Assembly: GCF_937924975.1 (NCBI RefSeq)
Contig: NZ_CALEYG010000015.1
Location: 1 to 64,000 of the forward strand
Length of the DNA stretch: 64,000 bases
Direction of reading: 5' to 3'
Source: an uncultured Stomatobaculum sp.
GTDB lineage: Bacteria; Bacillota; Clostridia; Lachnospirales; Lachnospiraceae
This document shows positions 44,677 to 53,838 of this stretch, piece after piece. The notes beneath the pieces were generated by a model that had not been told where the DNA came from, did not search any database, and was given only the letters and a program-made list of their open reading frames with translations. The position numbers and the translations under genes were made by a program. The number at the start of each line of letters is the position of its first letter. Position 1 is the stretch's first letter.

Positions 44677-45843
44677 TCACGGTTGCAGCGCATTCTTGAC
44701 GGCCTTCATGATGCCGTCGGAGCTCGAAGTCGCACCGCTTGCGGCGTCGACCTCGGCGGTCTGCCGGTCCAGAATTTCCTGAATGACCTTCTTTTTCGCG
44801 TCGTAGAAGTACTCTTCGTCGTCATCCGTCTTCAGAATTTCAATGGCGGTAATTTTGCCGCCGGCGACCGTGACCTTTACTTTGATATTGCCGTTGTAGC
44901 CGACGCCTTTGCCCTCGTACGCGCCGTCCGGGACAGCGGCGGCAATGCCGCTGCCGCCTGCGGTCGCCGTGCCTGTGTCTTCGGCTTTGCTTGCCGACGC
45001 GGAAGCGGCGGAATCGCCGTTCACGCTTTCGGCAGCGGAAGTGCTTTCCGTCTGTGTCGTGCGGAAGGCAAAGAGAAGCACGAGGAACATCAGAAGGCTG
45101 ATACCGCCGTGCAGGCAGATCACTTTGCGCCGTCTCGCCGCGCGTTTTACCGCGTAGTCCGGTGCGGTCGGCAGCGGTTTTTTGAGAAAGGCCTTTGTGA
45201 GCCGGAGCATGAGATAAATCCCGTAGAGCAGCGTGTAGAGCGCAAACTGCACGAGATACTCGCCCTTTCCCTTGCGAAGACCGCCGGTGTAGATGAGGCA
45301 GATGTGCAGGTAGAGCAGTCCGTAAAAGAGGTAGGAGAGCCGCTGCAGCTGTTTCCAGCGTTTGGCGTTCATCTTCCGCCGCACGACCTGAAACGAGGTG
45401 ACGGTGAGCGGCAGAAGGAGGAGTATCATTGCGAGCGAGAAACAGGCCGCAATCAGCTCATAGCTTTTTAACTTGCCTGCGTTTGTAAAGAGCAGGACAA
45501 AGTAGTGTTGTCCGTAGGCAATGTTGTGCGAGAGGGTCAGAATCGAGGCCGCAATCGCAATCTGCGCGCGGAGGCTCATCATGACGCGCTGCAGACGGCT
45601 CTTTTGCGGCAGCACAATCGCATACATGACCCAGAGGAACAGCGCCCCCGCGAGTACGCCGCGCCGCAACAGGCGGTTGACCAGGTAGGCAAGCGGCGGT
45701 ATGGTCAGCTGTTTCGGCAAAAAGATGCTGAGGAGCGAGAGCAACACAAAAAACAGATAGAAAAAAACCGGCCGGCGCCGGATCTGCTTCTCCAGAAGGG
45801 AGAAGCAGAGACCGGTGACGGCCAGACAAAGCACTAAACTCAT
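44677..45843 (-). CDS. Membrane protein with ferric-reductase-like helices and covalent FMN-binding domain
   Basis: A 388-residue protein. Residues about 1-215 hold six or so hydrophobic helices with LSHNIAYGQHYF and LHICLIYTGG, which resemble the heme-binding histidine pattern of ferric-reductase-like transmembrane domains. A further helix (about 235-253) is followed by a Ser/Ala-rich linker and a C-terminal FMN-binding domain of about 85 residues. That domain ends in SGATSSSDG, the S/T-G-A-T motif whose threonine receives FMN from the ApbE transferase. The flavin side is therefore predicted to be outside the membrane, taking electrons across it. The start overlaps the stop of the upstream lipoprotein gene in an ATGA, so they are one operon. 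No ApbE is visible in the window. Confidence 0.82.
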   Translation of the reverse strand: MSLVLCLAVTGLCFSLLEKQIRRRPVFFYLFFVLLSLLSIFLPKQLTIPPLAYLVNRLLRRGVLAGALFLWVMYAIVLPQKSRLQRVMMSLRAQIAIAASILTLSHNIAYGQHYFVLLFTNAGKLKSYELIAACFSLAMILLLLPLTVTSFQVVRRKMNAKRWKQLQRLSYLFYGLLYLHICLIYTGGLRKGKGEYLVQFALYTLLYGIYLMLRLTKAFLKKPLPTAPDYAVKRAARRRKVICLHGGISLLMFLVLLFAFRTTQTESTSAAESVNGDSAASASASKAEDTGTATAGGSGIAAAVPDGAYEGKGVGYNGNIKVKVTVAGGKITAIEILKTDDDEEYFYDAKKKVIQEILDRQTAEVDAASGATSSSDGIMKAVKNALQP

Positions 45844-47363
45844 TTTGCCTCCACGGTGAAGCTGAGATCCGGATAGCCGTCTGCGGAGAGCGTGACCGGG
45901 TAGGAGGAAGCGCCGTCAAAGATCTTGACATCGCCGTTCTCACCTGCGGTCGTCGCGTCGAGCTTCACGCTGCCGTCCTCGTTGAACGCGGTTGCGCCGA
46001 ACTTTCTCGCTCTGCCGCCCTTATACTCGGTCTCGCCGACCTTTGCCGCGGAAGTGGTATTCAGGTAGTCCGCGACGGTGAGGCCCTGTGCGTTCTCTTT
46101 CAGCGAGAGCTTGTTGTCCGCAAAGCTGAAGTCATCTGCCGTGAGGCCCGAATCCACCGTGCAGCTGAACGAGACATCCGAGAGCTTGTCATTCGAGAAG
46201 ACAAACTGATAGGTGCCCGGCTTTGCCTCCTTCGGAAGCGTGAGGACGCCTGCGGTTGCGGTGTCAACCTTGACATCGGAATCCGCACGGCGGTAAATCA
46301 CGCGGGAGAGCTTGTACTCGTCGGAACCGGTGCTGAGCGTGTAGTGAATCTTGCTGCCGTCGGCTGTGTAGGTGACTTTCTCATCGCCGGTGACCTTGTA
46401 GTCGGCCGGAGCGAGGTTCTTCACGAAGAGATCCGTGTCGACCTCGACATCGTCGCCGTCCTTCACGAGATAAGTGACCTTCTTGATGGTCTTGCCGCCG
46501 ATGTCGGCGAAACGCGCATACTGCTTGGCCGCCTTGTGCGCCTTGTCCTCGAAGGCTGCCGCGGAGAAGGCAATTTCTTCCGGCTTTAACCAGAGGTTAT
46601 CGAGGTGCTTTAAGCCGTATTTTGCGCCGTCCGAGGTCTCGAGCACAGCGCCCTGCAGCGTGTCCGGATCGACATCGACACCCTTTAAGTCGAGCTCGTA
46701 GTTGCCGTAGTTCGAGGTGGTTGTGATCGAAGCCTTGACATCCGCCGCCTTCGTGACCTTGCCGAAGGTCTTCGAGAGCGTGCCGTCGGAATTCAGAACC
46801 TTGTACTCCGCAGGCTGTGCGCTCTCCTCGCCGGTCACATTGCCGACAAGAGTCAGAATCGGGTTCTTGGCCTCCTTCTTTTCCGCAATCGCCTTCTTGG
46901 CGTCCTCGTAGAGGGGCTTTGCGATGGCGACATTGACGTCCGCGACACCGTTGTAGACAGAGGTCTCGCCCTGCTCCTCGGCAAAGGCACCCTTATATTT
47001 CTTGTACTTGCCCACGGTCGGAGAGGTGACCGCGTCGTACTCGCCTTCTTTCCGGAAGCCTGCCGCCTCGACGGCATCCGCCTTGTCAAGCTGCGCCTTG
47101 GCGTCCTTCGCGTACGCCTCCGGTTGAATGTCTTTCAGCTCGCCGTAGTAGTAGTCCGCGTAGGGCACGTTCATTTTGACGAAGACATATTCGTCGGACG
47201 AAAGTGCCGGAACCTCGGCCGCCGCCTCGGTACCTGCCGCTGCGCTCGAAGCTGCGCTGCTGTCTGCGCTTGCCGCCGTTGTCGCACCCGTCTTGCCGCC
47301 GCAGGCTGCGAGGAGCGCTGCCGCCGCGAGTGCCGGAAGAACGCGATAAAGCTGTTTTCTCAT
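45840..47363 (-). CDS. Exported lipoprotein resembling treponemal Tp47
   Basis: A 507-residue lipoprotein: MRKQLYR start, hydrophobic core, lipobox ALLAAC, then a short Thr/Ser/Ala linker. The mature part opens with KMNVPYADYYYGELKDIQPEAYAKD split by short insertions and then EYDAVTSPTVGKYKKYKGAF. This resembles, from memory, the N-terminal part of the Treponema pallidum 47-kDa lipoprotein (YADYWAGEL, FDAVSRAT). Later GTYQFVFSNDKLSDVSF also fits that family. Tp47 has been described as a penicillin-binding protein, but its cellular role is unsettled. Coupling to an exported flavoprotein argues for a role in surface redox or ligand capture. The start at 47363 follows AAAGGGGGA. Confidence 0.6.
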   Translation of the reverse strand: MRKQLYRVLPALAAAALLAACGGKTGATTAASADSSAASSAAAGTEAAAEVPALSSDEYVFVKMNVPYADYYYGELKDIQPEAYAKDAKAQLDKADAVEAAGFRKEGEYDAVTSPTVGKYKKYKGAFAEEQGETSVYNGVADVNVAIAKPLYEDAKKAIAEKKEAKNPILTLVGNVTGEESAQPAEYKVLNSDGTLSKTFGKVTKAADVKASITTTSNYGNYELDLKGVDVDPDTLQGAVLETSDGAKYGLKHLDNLWLKPEEIAFSAAAFEDKAHKAAKQYARFADIGGKTIKKVTYLVKDGDDVEVDTDLFVKNLAPADYKVTGDEKVTYTADGSKIHYTLSTGSDEYKLSRVIYRRADSDVKVDTATAGVLTLPKEAKPGTYQFVFSNDKLSDVSFSCTVDSGLTADDFSFADNKLSLKENAQGLTVADYLNTTSAAKVGETEYKGGRARKFGATAFNEDGSVKLDATTAGENGDVKIFDGASSYPVTLSADGYPDLSFTVEAK

Positions 47364-47466
47364 GAGAAAAATCCCCCTTTGTTGTGCTTTGCTATTAGCT
47401 GCTTCTAATGATATGTTATTATGCACTAATACCGGGAAAGTCGTCAAGCAAAAGACGAATTGCGCG

Positions 47467-47495
47467 TTTACTTTTGATGACCTTACGGGTATACT
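47467..47495 (+). promoter_or_regulatory. Putative promoter of the DUF1858 gene
   Basis: TTTACT at 47467-47472, a 17-base spacer, TATACT at 47490-47495, 45 bases before the start. Confidence 0.55.
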
Positions 47496-47539
47496 TTGAA
47501 AAAAGCCGCGGCAGGTCTGCGGCGGAGAGGAACAGAGAT

Positions 47540-47770
47540 ATGGAAGATTTCGAGTACGAAGAGGGACCGGTCGGCAGCGAAGATCTGATCGGAGAAATTG
47601 CGAATATGTATCCGGAGACCCAGGACTTTTTGTCGAGTCTCGGTATGCATTGTTTCGGTTGCGCAGCAGCCGGTGCGGAGACGCTCGCCGAGGCTTGCCG
47701 CGTACACGGGCTGAACACGTTTAAGGTCAAACGGGAGTTGAACCGGATTATCACGGAAAATCCGGCTTGA
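47540..47770 (+). CDS. DUF1858 domain protein
   Basis: A 76-residue cytoplasmic protein. The pattern EIANMYPETQDFLSSLGMHCFGC, then ETLAEACRVHGLNTFKVKRELN matches DUF1858, a small family with a CxxC-type motif found alone or fused to hybrid-cluster and redox proteins. Two cysteines (HCFGC) could bind a metal or act in redox chemistry; this is inference. Start is the ATG at 47540 after GAGAGGAACAG. The -35 box of the trp promoter overlaps its stop codon. Confidence 0.85.
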   Translation: MEDFEYEEGPVGSEDLIGEIANMYPETQDFLSSLGMHCFGCAAAGAETLAEACRVHGLNTFKVKRELNRIITENPA

Positions 47771-47795
47771 CAGCCGCACAACATTCGACTAGAAT
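47767..47795 (+). promoter_or_regulatory. Sigma-A promoter of the trp operon
   Basis: Consensus TTGACA at 47767-47772, exactly 17 bases, TAGAAT at 47790-47795. It is followed directly by the T-box leader. Confidence 0.8.
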
Positions 47796-47799
47796 AGCG

Positions 47800-48086
47800 G
47801 AAAATCAAGTTACAAACCGTTGATGCGGAGATAACGGCGATGATGCTTCTACAGAGAGTCTGCGATGCTGAGATGCAGATGAAAAACAAGTCGTCAAATG
47901 GACCGCTGAGGGCGCAGGGAAAGCCATGGGGCAAGTATTCTGCGACGTGAGGGCATACGTCAGTTGCCGGGGATATGTTGGTATCCCGACAAGGGTATGG
48001 TTTTACCATAAAACAGGGTGGCACCGCGGAGTTTATGATTTCGTCCCTGGCAGCATGTTGACGCATGTCTGCCGGGGATTTTTTTG
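47800..48086 (+). promoter_or_regulatory. Tryptophan T-box leader with terminator
   Basis: A tRNA-sensing leader RNA. The T-box bulge sequence AGGGTGGCACCGCGG is at 48015-48029. The stem I region contains the AGAGAGTC K-turn-like motif near 47854 and a likely specifier TGG (Trp) at 47899-47901 followed by ACCGCTGAGGGC. The terminator pairs 48044-48057 with 48064-48078 and has a seven-T run to 48085. The antiterminator would use the T-box and the 5' side of the terminator. Uncharged tRNA-Trp should allow transcription of trpEGDCFBA. An in-frame extension of trpE through this region is not coding. Confidence 0.93.
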
Positions 48087-48123
48087 TGCCGGCGGACAGC
48101 GCGGACCAAGAAGGAGGCAAAGC

Positions 48124-49593
48124 ATGAAAACATTTCCGAGTCTGGAGACGCTGAAAGAATACCGGGACAGCGGACAGTACAGGATGGCGGCGCTCGCGAC
48201 GGAGCTCTACGCCGATCTAAGAACCCCGGTCGAGGTGCTGCGGATACTGCGCGGACAGAGTTCCCACTGTTTTCTCTTTGAGTCGGCGGAGGATAAGGAG
48301 CGCTGGGGGCGCTACAGCTTTCTCGGCTACGATCCGGGCCTCACAATCCGCTGCCTCGACGGCGAGATTGAAATCAGAGAAGAGAAACACCGCACGGCGC
48401 ACCCGAAGAACGAAATACGGGCGCTACTCGATCAGTACCGCGCGCCGCGCATTCCGGAACTCCCTCCCTTTACCGGCGGCCTGGTCGGCTACTTTGCTTA
48501 CGATTATGTGAAATACGCGGAGCCGACCTTGCGGCTCGCGGACGGGGACCGCGAGGGCTTTCAGGATGTGGACCTCATGCTCTTTACGAAAATCATCGCC
48601 TTTGACCACCACCGGCAGAAAATCATCCTGATTGTCAATGTGGCGCTCGATAAGTTAGAAGAAAACTATGCGGCGGCGCTCGAGACCTTGCGGGAGATGC
48701 GGAACCTTTTGCAGAGCGAACCGCCGGTCGAGAAGACGGGCGGACATGTCACCTCGGACTTCCGCCCGCAGTTCACGGCGGAAGAATATGCGGCGCTGGT
48801 CGAGAAGACGCGACATCATATCTGCGAGGGTGACATTTTCCAGCTGGTGCTGAGTAATCGACTCGAAGCGAACTTTTCGGGTTCGTTATTCAATACCTAC
48901 CGGGCGCTCCGGACCCTGAATCCCTCGCCCTATCTCTTCTTCCTGTCGAGCCCGACCTTAGAGGTTGCGGGCGCTTCGCCGGAAACGCTGGTCAAACTGG
49001 AAGACGGCGAACTGCACACCTTCCCGCTTGCGGGCACGAGACCGCGCGGCAAGAGCGCGGCGGAGGATGCGGCCCTCGAGCAAGAGCTGCTCGCGGACGA
49101 AAAGGAACTCTCCGAGCACAATATGCTCGTGGATCTCGGCAGAAACGACCTCGGAAAAATAAGCCGCTTCGGGACGGTCACGGTTGAGCGGCTTCGGGAA
49201 GTGCTCCGTTTCTCGCATGTCATGCACATCGGTTCGGCGGTCCGCGGTGAAATCCGCGAGGACTGCGATGCGCTCGATGCAATCGATGCGGTGCTCCCGG
49301 CGGGGACGCTCTCCGGTGCGCCGAAGTATCGCGCGATGGAGCTGATCGCAGAGATGGAGAAGGAGAAGCGCGGCATTTACGGCGGCGCAATCGGCTATAT
49401 CGATTTCAACGGAAACCTGGACACCTGCATCGGCATACGCCTCGCCTATCGGATGAAGGACAAGGTCTATGTGAGAAGCGGCGCGGGTCTGGTCGCAGAT
49501 TCGGTGCCGGAGAAGGAATATGCGGAGTGCCGCAATAAGGCGGCGGCCGTGCTGAGAGCCCTTGAGGAGGCGGCAGATGATACTTTTGATTGA
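48124..49593 (+). CDS. trpE: Anthranilate synthase component I
   Basis: A 489-residue chorismate-utilising enzyme that makes anthranilate with TrpG. The N-terminal SHCFLFESAEDKERWGRYSFLGYDP holds the tryptophan feedback-site element (LFES for LLES). Core motifs are DIFQLVLSNRLEANF, LAGTRPRGKS, LVDLGRNDLGK and LSGAPKYRAMELI. Start at 48124 follows AAGGAGG. It is first in a complete operon controlled by the T-box. The 3' end overlaps trpG by 17 bases. Confidence 0.97.
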   Translation: MKTFPSLETLKEYRDSGQYRMAALATELYADLRTPVEVLRILRGQSSHCFLFESAEDKERWGRYSFLGYDPGLTIRCLDGEIEIREEKHRTAHPKNEIRALLDQYRAPRIPELPPFTGGLVGYFAYDYVKYAEPTLRLADGDREGFQDVDLMLFTKIIAFDHHRQKIILIVNVALDKLEENYAAALETLREMRNLLQSEPPVEKTGGHVTSDFRPQFTAEEYAALVEKTRHHICEGDIFQLVLSNRLEANFSGSLFNTYRALRTLNPSPYLFFLSSPTLEVAGASPETLVKLEDGELHTFPLAGTRPRGKSAAEDAALEQELLADEKELSEHNMLVDLGRNDLGKISRFGTVTVERLREVLRFSHVMHIGSAVRGEIREDCDALDAIDAVLPAGTLSGAPKYRAMELIAEMEKEKRGIYGGAIGYIDFNGNLDTCIGIRLAYRMKDKVYVRSGAGLVADSVPEKEYAECRNKAAAVLRALEEAADDTFD

Positions 49594-50158
49594 CAACTAT
49601 GACAGCTTTTCCTATAACCTGTACCAGTTAATCGGGAGCCTCACCGGGGAAATGGAAGTCATTCGGAACGATGCGCTGACCGTCGAAGAAATCGCGGCAA
49701 AACAGCCGGAGGCGATTATTCTCTCGCCGGGGCCCGGCCGTCCGGAGGACGCCGGTGTCACAGTCGAAGTGATACAGAAACTCGGCAAAAAGATTCCGCT
49801 GCTCGGCGTGTGCCTCGGTGAACAGGCAATGTGCCTCGCCTACGGCGGCAAAGTCGGCTATGCGAAGCAGCTGATGCACGGCAAGCAGTCGAAAACCGTG
49901 CTGGACACCAACAGTGTCTTGTTCCGGGGACTGCCGGAGCAGGTCGAGGTAGCGCGCTATCACAGCCTCGCCGCCGTCGAGGAGACGCTGCCGTCCGTGC
50001 TCCGCGTGACGGCACGGACGGCAGACGGCGAAATCATGGCGATTGAACACAAGAATTACCCGGTCTACGGCGTGCAGTTTCACCCGGAATCGATTCTCAC
50101 GCCGACGGGTACGACGATGGTCAAAAATTTCCTGCGGGCGGCAAGAATCCTCGCATAA
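49577..50158 (+). CDS. trpG: Anthranilate synthase component II (glutamine amidotransferase)
   Basis: A 193-residue class I glutamine amidotransferase that supplies ammonia to Trp[13 protein letters not shown] is at the N-terminus, the nucleophile Cys79 is in GVCLGEQA, and FHPESI near the C-terminus gives the catalytic His and Glu. The family consensus has His where this protein has Glu82 (GVCLGHQA). Start at 49577 with GAGGAGG upstream; it is coupled to trpE. It could also serve p-aminobenzoate synthesis as PabA. Confidence 0.96.
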   Translation: MILLIDNYDSFSYNLYQLIGSLTGEMEVIRNDALTVEEIAAKQPEAIILSPGPGRPEDAGVTVEVIQKLGKKIPLLGVCLGEQAMCLAYGGKVGYAKQLMHGKQSKTVLDTNSVLFRGLPEQVEVARYHSLAAVEETLPSVLRVTARTADGEIMAIEHKNYPVYGVQFHPESILTPTGTTMVKNFLRAARILA

Positions 50159-50186
50159 GCAAAACAGCAAAAGGAGAACCCAGACG

Positions 50187-51215
50187 ATGATTAAGGAAGC
50201 GATTATCAAAATTGTCAACAAAGAAGATCTGAGCTACGACGAAGCCTATGCGGTGATGAACGAGGTCATGAGCGGCGAGAGCTCGCAGGTGCAGAACGCG
50301 GCCTTTTTGGCAGCCATGTCCACAAAGAGCGCAAAGGCAGAGACGACGGATGAGATTTCCGGCTGCGCGGCTGCAATGCGCGCCCATGCAATGAAGGTGG
50401 CGTACGATAAGCCTACTTTGGAAATTGTCGGCACAGGCGGCGACGGCGCCAAGACCTTTAATATCTCTTCGATTTCCGCGCTGGTCGCGGCAGCAGCCGG
50501 CATCAAGGTCGCAAAGCACGGCAACCGCGCGGCGTCCTCCGACTGCGGCTCGGCGGACTTTCTCGAGGCCTCCGGCATCAACATCAACCAGGATCCGGAA
50601 CTCTGCAAGAAGCTGCTCGATGAGATCAATATCTGCTTCCTCTTTGCGCAGCACTACCACGCTTCGATGAAGTATGTCGGCGCAATCCGCCGCGAGCTCG
50701 GCTTCCGAACGGTCTTTAATATCCTCGGGCCGCTCACGAATCCGGCGTCCCCGCGGTATTTTGTGCTCGGTGTCTACGACGAGTACCTTGTGTGGCCGCT
50801 CGCCAATGTCTTGAAGCGCCTCGGCGTCGAGAGAGCGCTCGTGGTCTACGGTCAGGACAAGATGGACGAGATTTCGGCGAGCGCGGCGAGCACGGTCTGC
50901 GAACTCCGTGACGGCAGCTTTCACTCAGCTATCATTAAGCCCGAGGATTTCGGGCTGCAGCGCGGCAAAAAAGAAGAGCTGGTCGGCGGCAACCCGGCGG
51001 AGAATGTGCGGATTGCGCGGGAAATTCTCTCGGGTGAGGAACGCGGCACGCGCCGCACGGCAGTGCTCTTAAATGCGGGCGCGGCGCTCTACATCGGCGG
51101 CAAGGCCGAGAGCCTCAAAGAGGGCGTACAGCTTGCCGGGCGTCTGATTGATGAGGGCAAGGTGCTTGAGACCTATGAGAAGTATATCCGTCTCTCGAAT
51201 GAGGCGGCAAAATGA
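50187..51215 (+). CDS. trpD: Anthranilate phosphoribosyltransferase
   Basis: A 342-residue enzyme joining anthranilate and phosphoribosyl pyrophosphate. The PRPP loop is [14 protein letters not shown], followed by [21 protein letters not shown]. The ILGPLTNPA block and the [14 protein letters not shown] metal-binding segment are typical. Length is normal. The ATG at 50187 follows AAAGGAG. It overlaps trpC by four bases (ATGA). Confidence 0.97.
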   Translation: MIKEAIIKIVNKEDLSYDEAYAVMNEVMSGESSQVQNAAFLAAMSTKSAKAETTDEISGCAAAMRAHAMKVAYDKPTLEIVGTGGDGAKTFNISSISALVAAAAGIKVAKHGNRAASSDCGSADFLEASGININQDPELCKKLLDEINICFLFAQHYHASMKYVGAIRRELGFRTVFNILGPLTNPASPRYFVLGVYDEYLVWPLANVLKRLGVERALVVYGQDKMDEISASAASTVCELRDGSFHSAIIKPEDFGLQRGKKEELVGGNPAENVRIAREILSGEERGTRRTAVLLNAGAALYIGGKAESLKEGVQLAGRLIDEGKVLETYEKYIRLSNEAAK

Positions 51216-52012
51216 CGGGTACCGTTCTGGATGCACTCGCGGCACATGCGCGGGAGCGCGTCGAAGAGAAGAAGAGAAAGCTGCCGCTCGCGGAATTGAA
51301 GCGGCAGCTGGAAGAAAGAGAAGCGCTTAGCGGTTTTCCCTTTGAAGCAGCGCTCCGGGAACCGGGACTCTCGGTGATTGCCGAGGTCAAGAAGGCCTCG
51401 CCCTCGAAGGGCGTGATTGCCGAGCATTTTCCCTATCTCGAAATCGCAAAGGCCTATGAGGCGGCCGGGGCATCCTGTATCTCGGTGCTGACCGAGCCGA
51501 AGTGGTTTCTCGGGGATGACCGCTATCTCCGCGAGATTGCGGCAGCGGTTTCGCTTCCCTGTATCCGGAAGGATTTCACGGTGGATCCTTATCTCATCTA
51601 CGAGGCGCGCGAACTCGGTGCCGCGGCGGTGCTCCTCATTTGCGCCCTGCTCGGACGCTCGGAACTCGAAGAGTATCTCGACATCGCGGAAGAATTAGGA
51701 CTCTCGGCGCTCGTCGAAGCGCACGATGAGGAGGAAGTAGGAAGAGCGGCAGAAGTCGGGGCGCGCGTAATCGGCGTCAACAATCGCGACTTAAAGACCT
51801 TTTCGGTCAATATGGAAAACAGCCTCCGCCTCCGCGCGGCGGCGCCGGACAACTGCATTTTTATCGCAGAGAGCGGCGTGCGGACACCCGCTGACACGCG
51901 GGCGCTCCGGACAGTCGGCGCGGACGGCATTCTGGTCGGCGAGGCGCTGATGCGCGCGGAGAATCAGGCGGAACTACTGAAGGCACTCCGGAAAGGCTAT
52001 GAGGAGGCCTGA
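51212..52012 (+). CDS. trpC: Indole-3-glycerol phosphate synthase
   Basis: A 266-residue TIM-barrel enzyme that closes the indole ring. It shows [15 protein letters not shown] with the catalytic lysines, [29 protein letters not shown] and [12 protein letters not shown], then [12 protein letters not shown]. It is a separate gene from trpF, not the fused TrpCF of enterics. Confidence 0.97.
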   Translation: MTGTVLDALAAHARERVEEKKRKLPLAELKRQLEEREALSGFPFEAALREPGLSVIAEVKKASPSKGVIAEHFPYLEIAKAYEAAGASCISVLTEPKWFLGDDRYLREIAAAVSLPCIRKDFTVDPYLIYEARELGAAAVLLICALLGRSELEEYLDIAEELGLSALVEAHDEEEVGRAAEVGARVIGVNNRDLKTFSVNMENSLRLRAAAPDNCIFIAESGVRTPADTRALRTVGADGILVGEALMRAENQAELLKALRKGYEEA

Positions 52013-52013
52013 G

Positions 52014-52634
52014 ATGGCGACAGAACTGAAATTCTGCGGGATGCGGCGGGAGGCGGATGTCCTCGCGGCAAATGCCTGCCTGCCGGACTACATCGGCTTT
52101 GTGTTCGCAGCGGGCGCAAGACGCGCCGTGAGTCCGGAGCTTGCGAGAGAGCTCCTTGCAAAGGCGGATCCGCATATCCTTGCGGTCGGCGTCTTTGCGG
52201 ACCAGGATCCGGCATACATTGCGGAGCTCGCGGCAAGGGTGCCGCTCGATGTGATACAGCTGCATGGCAGTGAGTCGGAGACGACGGTCGAAGAGATACG
52301 GCGGCGCACGGGAAAAACGGTCTGGCGCGCCTTTCAGATTACGGCGCCCGCGGTGCTGACGGCGGCGGAAGCGACCGGGGCCGACGGCATTCTCCTCGAC
52401 AGCGGCAAAGGGAGCGGTAAGACCTTCGCCTGGGAGTGGCTCAGAGATTTTTCACGCCCCTATATGCTGGCGGGCGGCTTGGATATAGAAAATGTCGGCG
52501 AAGCCATCAAAACACTTTCGCCGCGCGGGGTCGATGTGAGTTCGGCACTCGAGACAGACGGGCAAAAAGACCCGGAGAAGATGAGAGCTTTTGCGGAAGC
52601 TGTCCGCAGAGCGGATTCGGAGACAGAGAGGTAA
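52014..52634 (+). CDS. trpF: Phosphoribosylanthranilate isomerase
   Basis: A 206-residue TIM-barrel isomerase. The N-terminal [11 protein letters not shown] carries the catalytic Cys; [17 protein letters not shown] and VIQLHGSES follow, then [14 protein letters not shown] and [19 protein letters not shown] with the catalytic Asp. The ATG at 52014 has GAGGAGG six bases upstream and starts two bases after the trpC stop; an in-frame ATG at 51999 lies inside trpC without a ribosome-binding site. Confidence 0.96.
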   Translation: MATELKFCGMRREADVLAANACLPDYIGFVFAAGARRAVSPELARELLAKADPHILAVGVFADQDPAYIAELAARVPLDVIQLHGSESETTVEEIRRRTGKTVWRAFQITAPAVLTAAEATGADGILLDSGKGSGKTFAWEWLRDFSRPYMLAGGLDIENVGEAIKTLSPRGVDVSSALETDGQKDPEKMRAFAEAVRRADSETER

Positions 52635-52638
52635 AACC

Positions 52639-53838
52639 ATGGCACAGGAAACAGAGAGAGACGGGCGCTTTGGCGTCCACGGCGGACAGTATATCCCGGA
52701 AACCCTGATGAATGCGGTGATTGAGCTCGAAGAAGCTTACAAGCGCTACAAAGACGACCCCAAGTTCAACGCAGAGCTCACGGAGCTCCTGAACGAGTAT
52801 GCGGGGCGGCCGAGCCGTCTCTACTATGCGAAGCACATGACCGAGGACCTCGGCGGCGCAAAAATCTATTTCAAGCGCGAGGACCTGAATCACACCGGCG
52901 CCCACAAGATCAACAATGCGCTCGGCCAGGCGCTGCTCGCCAAGTATATGGGCAAGAAGCGTCTGATTGCGGAGACCGGCGCGGGCCAGCACGGTGTCGC
53001 GACCGCGACGGTCGCGGCGCTCTTAAACATGGAGTGTGTCGTCTACATGGGCGAAGAAGACACGGTGCGCCAGGCACTCAATGTGTACCGCATGCGTCTG
53101 CTCGGCGCCGAGGTTGTGTCCGTGAAGACCGGAACCAGAACCTTAAAGGACGCGGTCTCCGAGGCGATGCGCGAGTGGACCGCGCGGATTGAGGACACGC
53201 ATTACTGCATCGGCTCCTGCATGGGACCGCATCCGTTCCCGACCATGGTGCGCGACTTCCAGGCGATTATCTCGAAGGAGATTAAGGAAGAGATGCAGCG
53301 GAAAGAGGGGCGCCTCCCGGATGTCGTGATCGCCTGTGTGGGCGGCGGCAGCAATGCAATCGGCTCCTTCTACCACTTTATCGGCGACAAGTCCGTGCGG
53401 CTCATCGGCTGTGAGGCGGCGGGCAGAGGAATTCATACGAGAGAGACGGCAGCAACCGTCAATGTGGGTTCGCTCGGCATTTTCCACGGCATGAAGTCCT
53501 ATTTCTGCCAGGACAAGTACGGTCAGATTGCGCCGGTCTACTCCATTTCGGCCGGACTCGACTACCCGGGTGTCGGGCCGGAGCACGCCTACCTCCACGA
53601 TCTGCACCGCGCGGAATATGTGCCGGTTACGGACGATGAGGCGGTGGATGCGTTTGAATATCTCGCGCGGACCGAGGGCATTATTCCGGCGATTGAGAGT
53701 GCCCACGCGGTAGCCTATGCGAGAAAACTCGCGCCGACCATGGACAGAGACAAGGTGATTGTCGTCACGCTCTCCGGGCGCGGTGACAAGGATGTCGCGG
53801 CAATTGCGCGCTACAGAGGGGAGGATCTCCATGAGTAA
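52639..53838 (+). CDS. trpB: Tryptophan synthase beta chain
   Basis: A 399-residue PLP enzyme that condenses indole and serine. It opens with the [14 protein letters not shown] pattern. The PLP-lysine segment is [15 protein letters not shown], the phosphate loop is VGGGSNAIG, and [14 protein letters not shown] is also conserved. It is the long-standing TrpB1 type that pairs with TrpA. Start at 52639 follows GAGAGG. It overlaps trpA by eight bases. Confidence 0.98.
   Translation: MAQETERDGRFGVHGGQYIPETLMNAVIELEEAYKRYKDDPKFNAELTELLNEYAGRPSRLYYAKHMTEDLGGAKIYFKREDLNHTGAHKINNALGQALLAKYMGKKRLIAETGAGQHGVATATVAALLNMECVVYMGEEDTVRQALNVYRMRLLGAEVVSVKTGTRTLKDAVSEAMREWTARIEDTHYCIGSCMGPHPFPTMVRDFQAIISKEIKEEMQRKEGRLPDVVIACVGGGSNAIGSFYHFIGDKSVRLIGCEAAGRGIHTRETAATVNVGSLGIFHGMKSYFCQDKYGQIAPVYSISAGLDYPGVGPEHAYLHDLHRAEYVPVTDDEAVDAFEYLARTEGIIPAIESAHAVAYARKLAPTMDRDKVIVVTLSGRGDKDVAAIARYRGEDLHE

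Noticed and set aside
47926..48123. N-terminal extension of trpE in the same frame
   Set aside because: It lies inside the T-box leader and terminator; the ATG at 48124 has a proper ribosome-binding site and gives the family's N-terminus.
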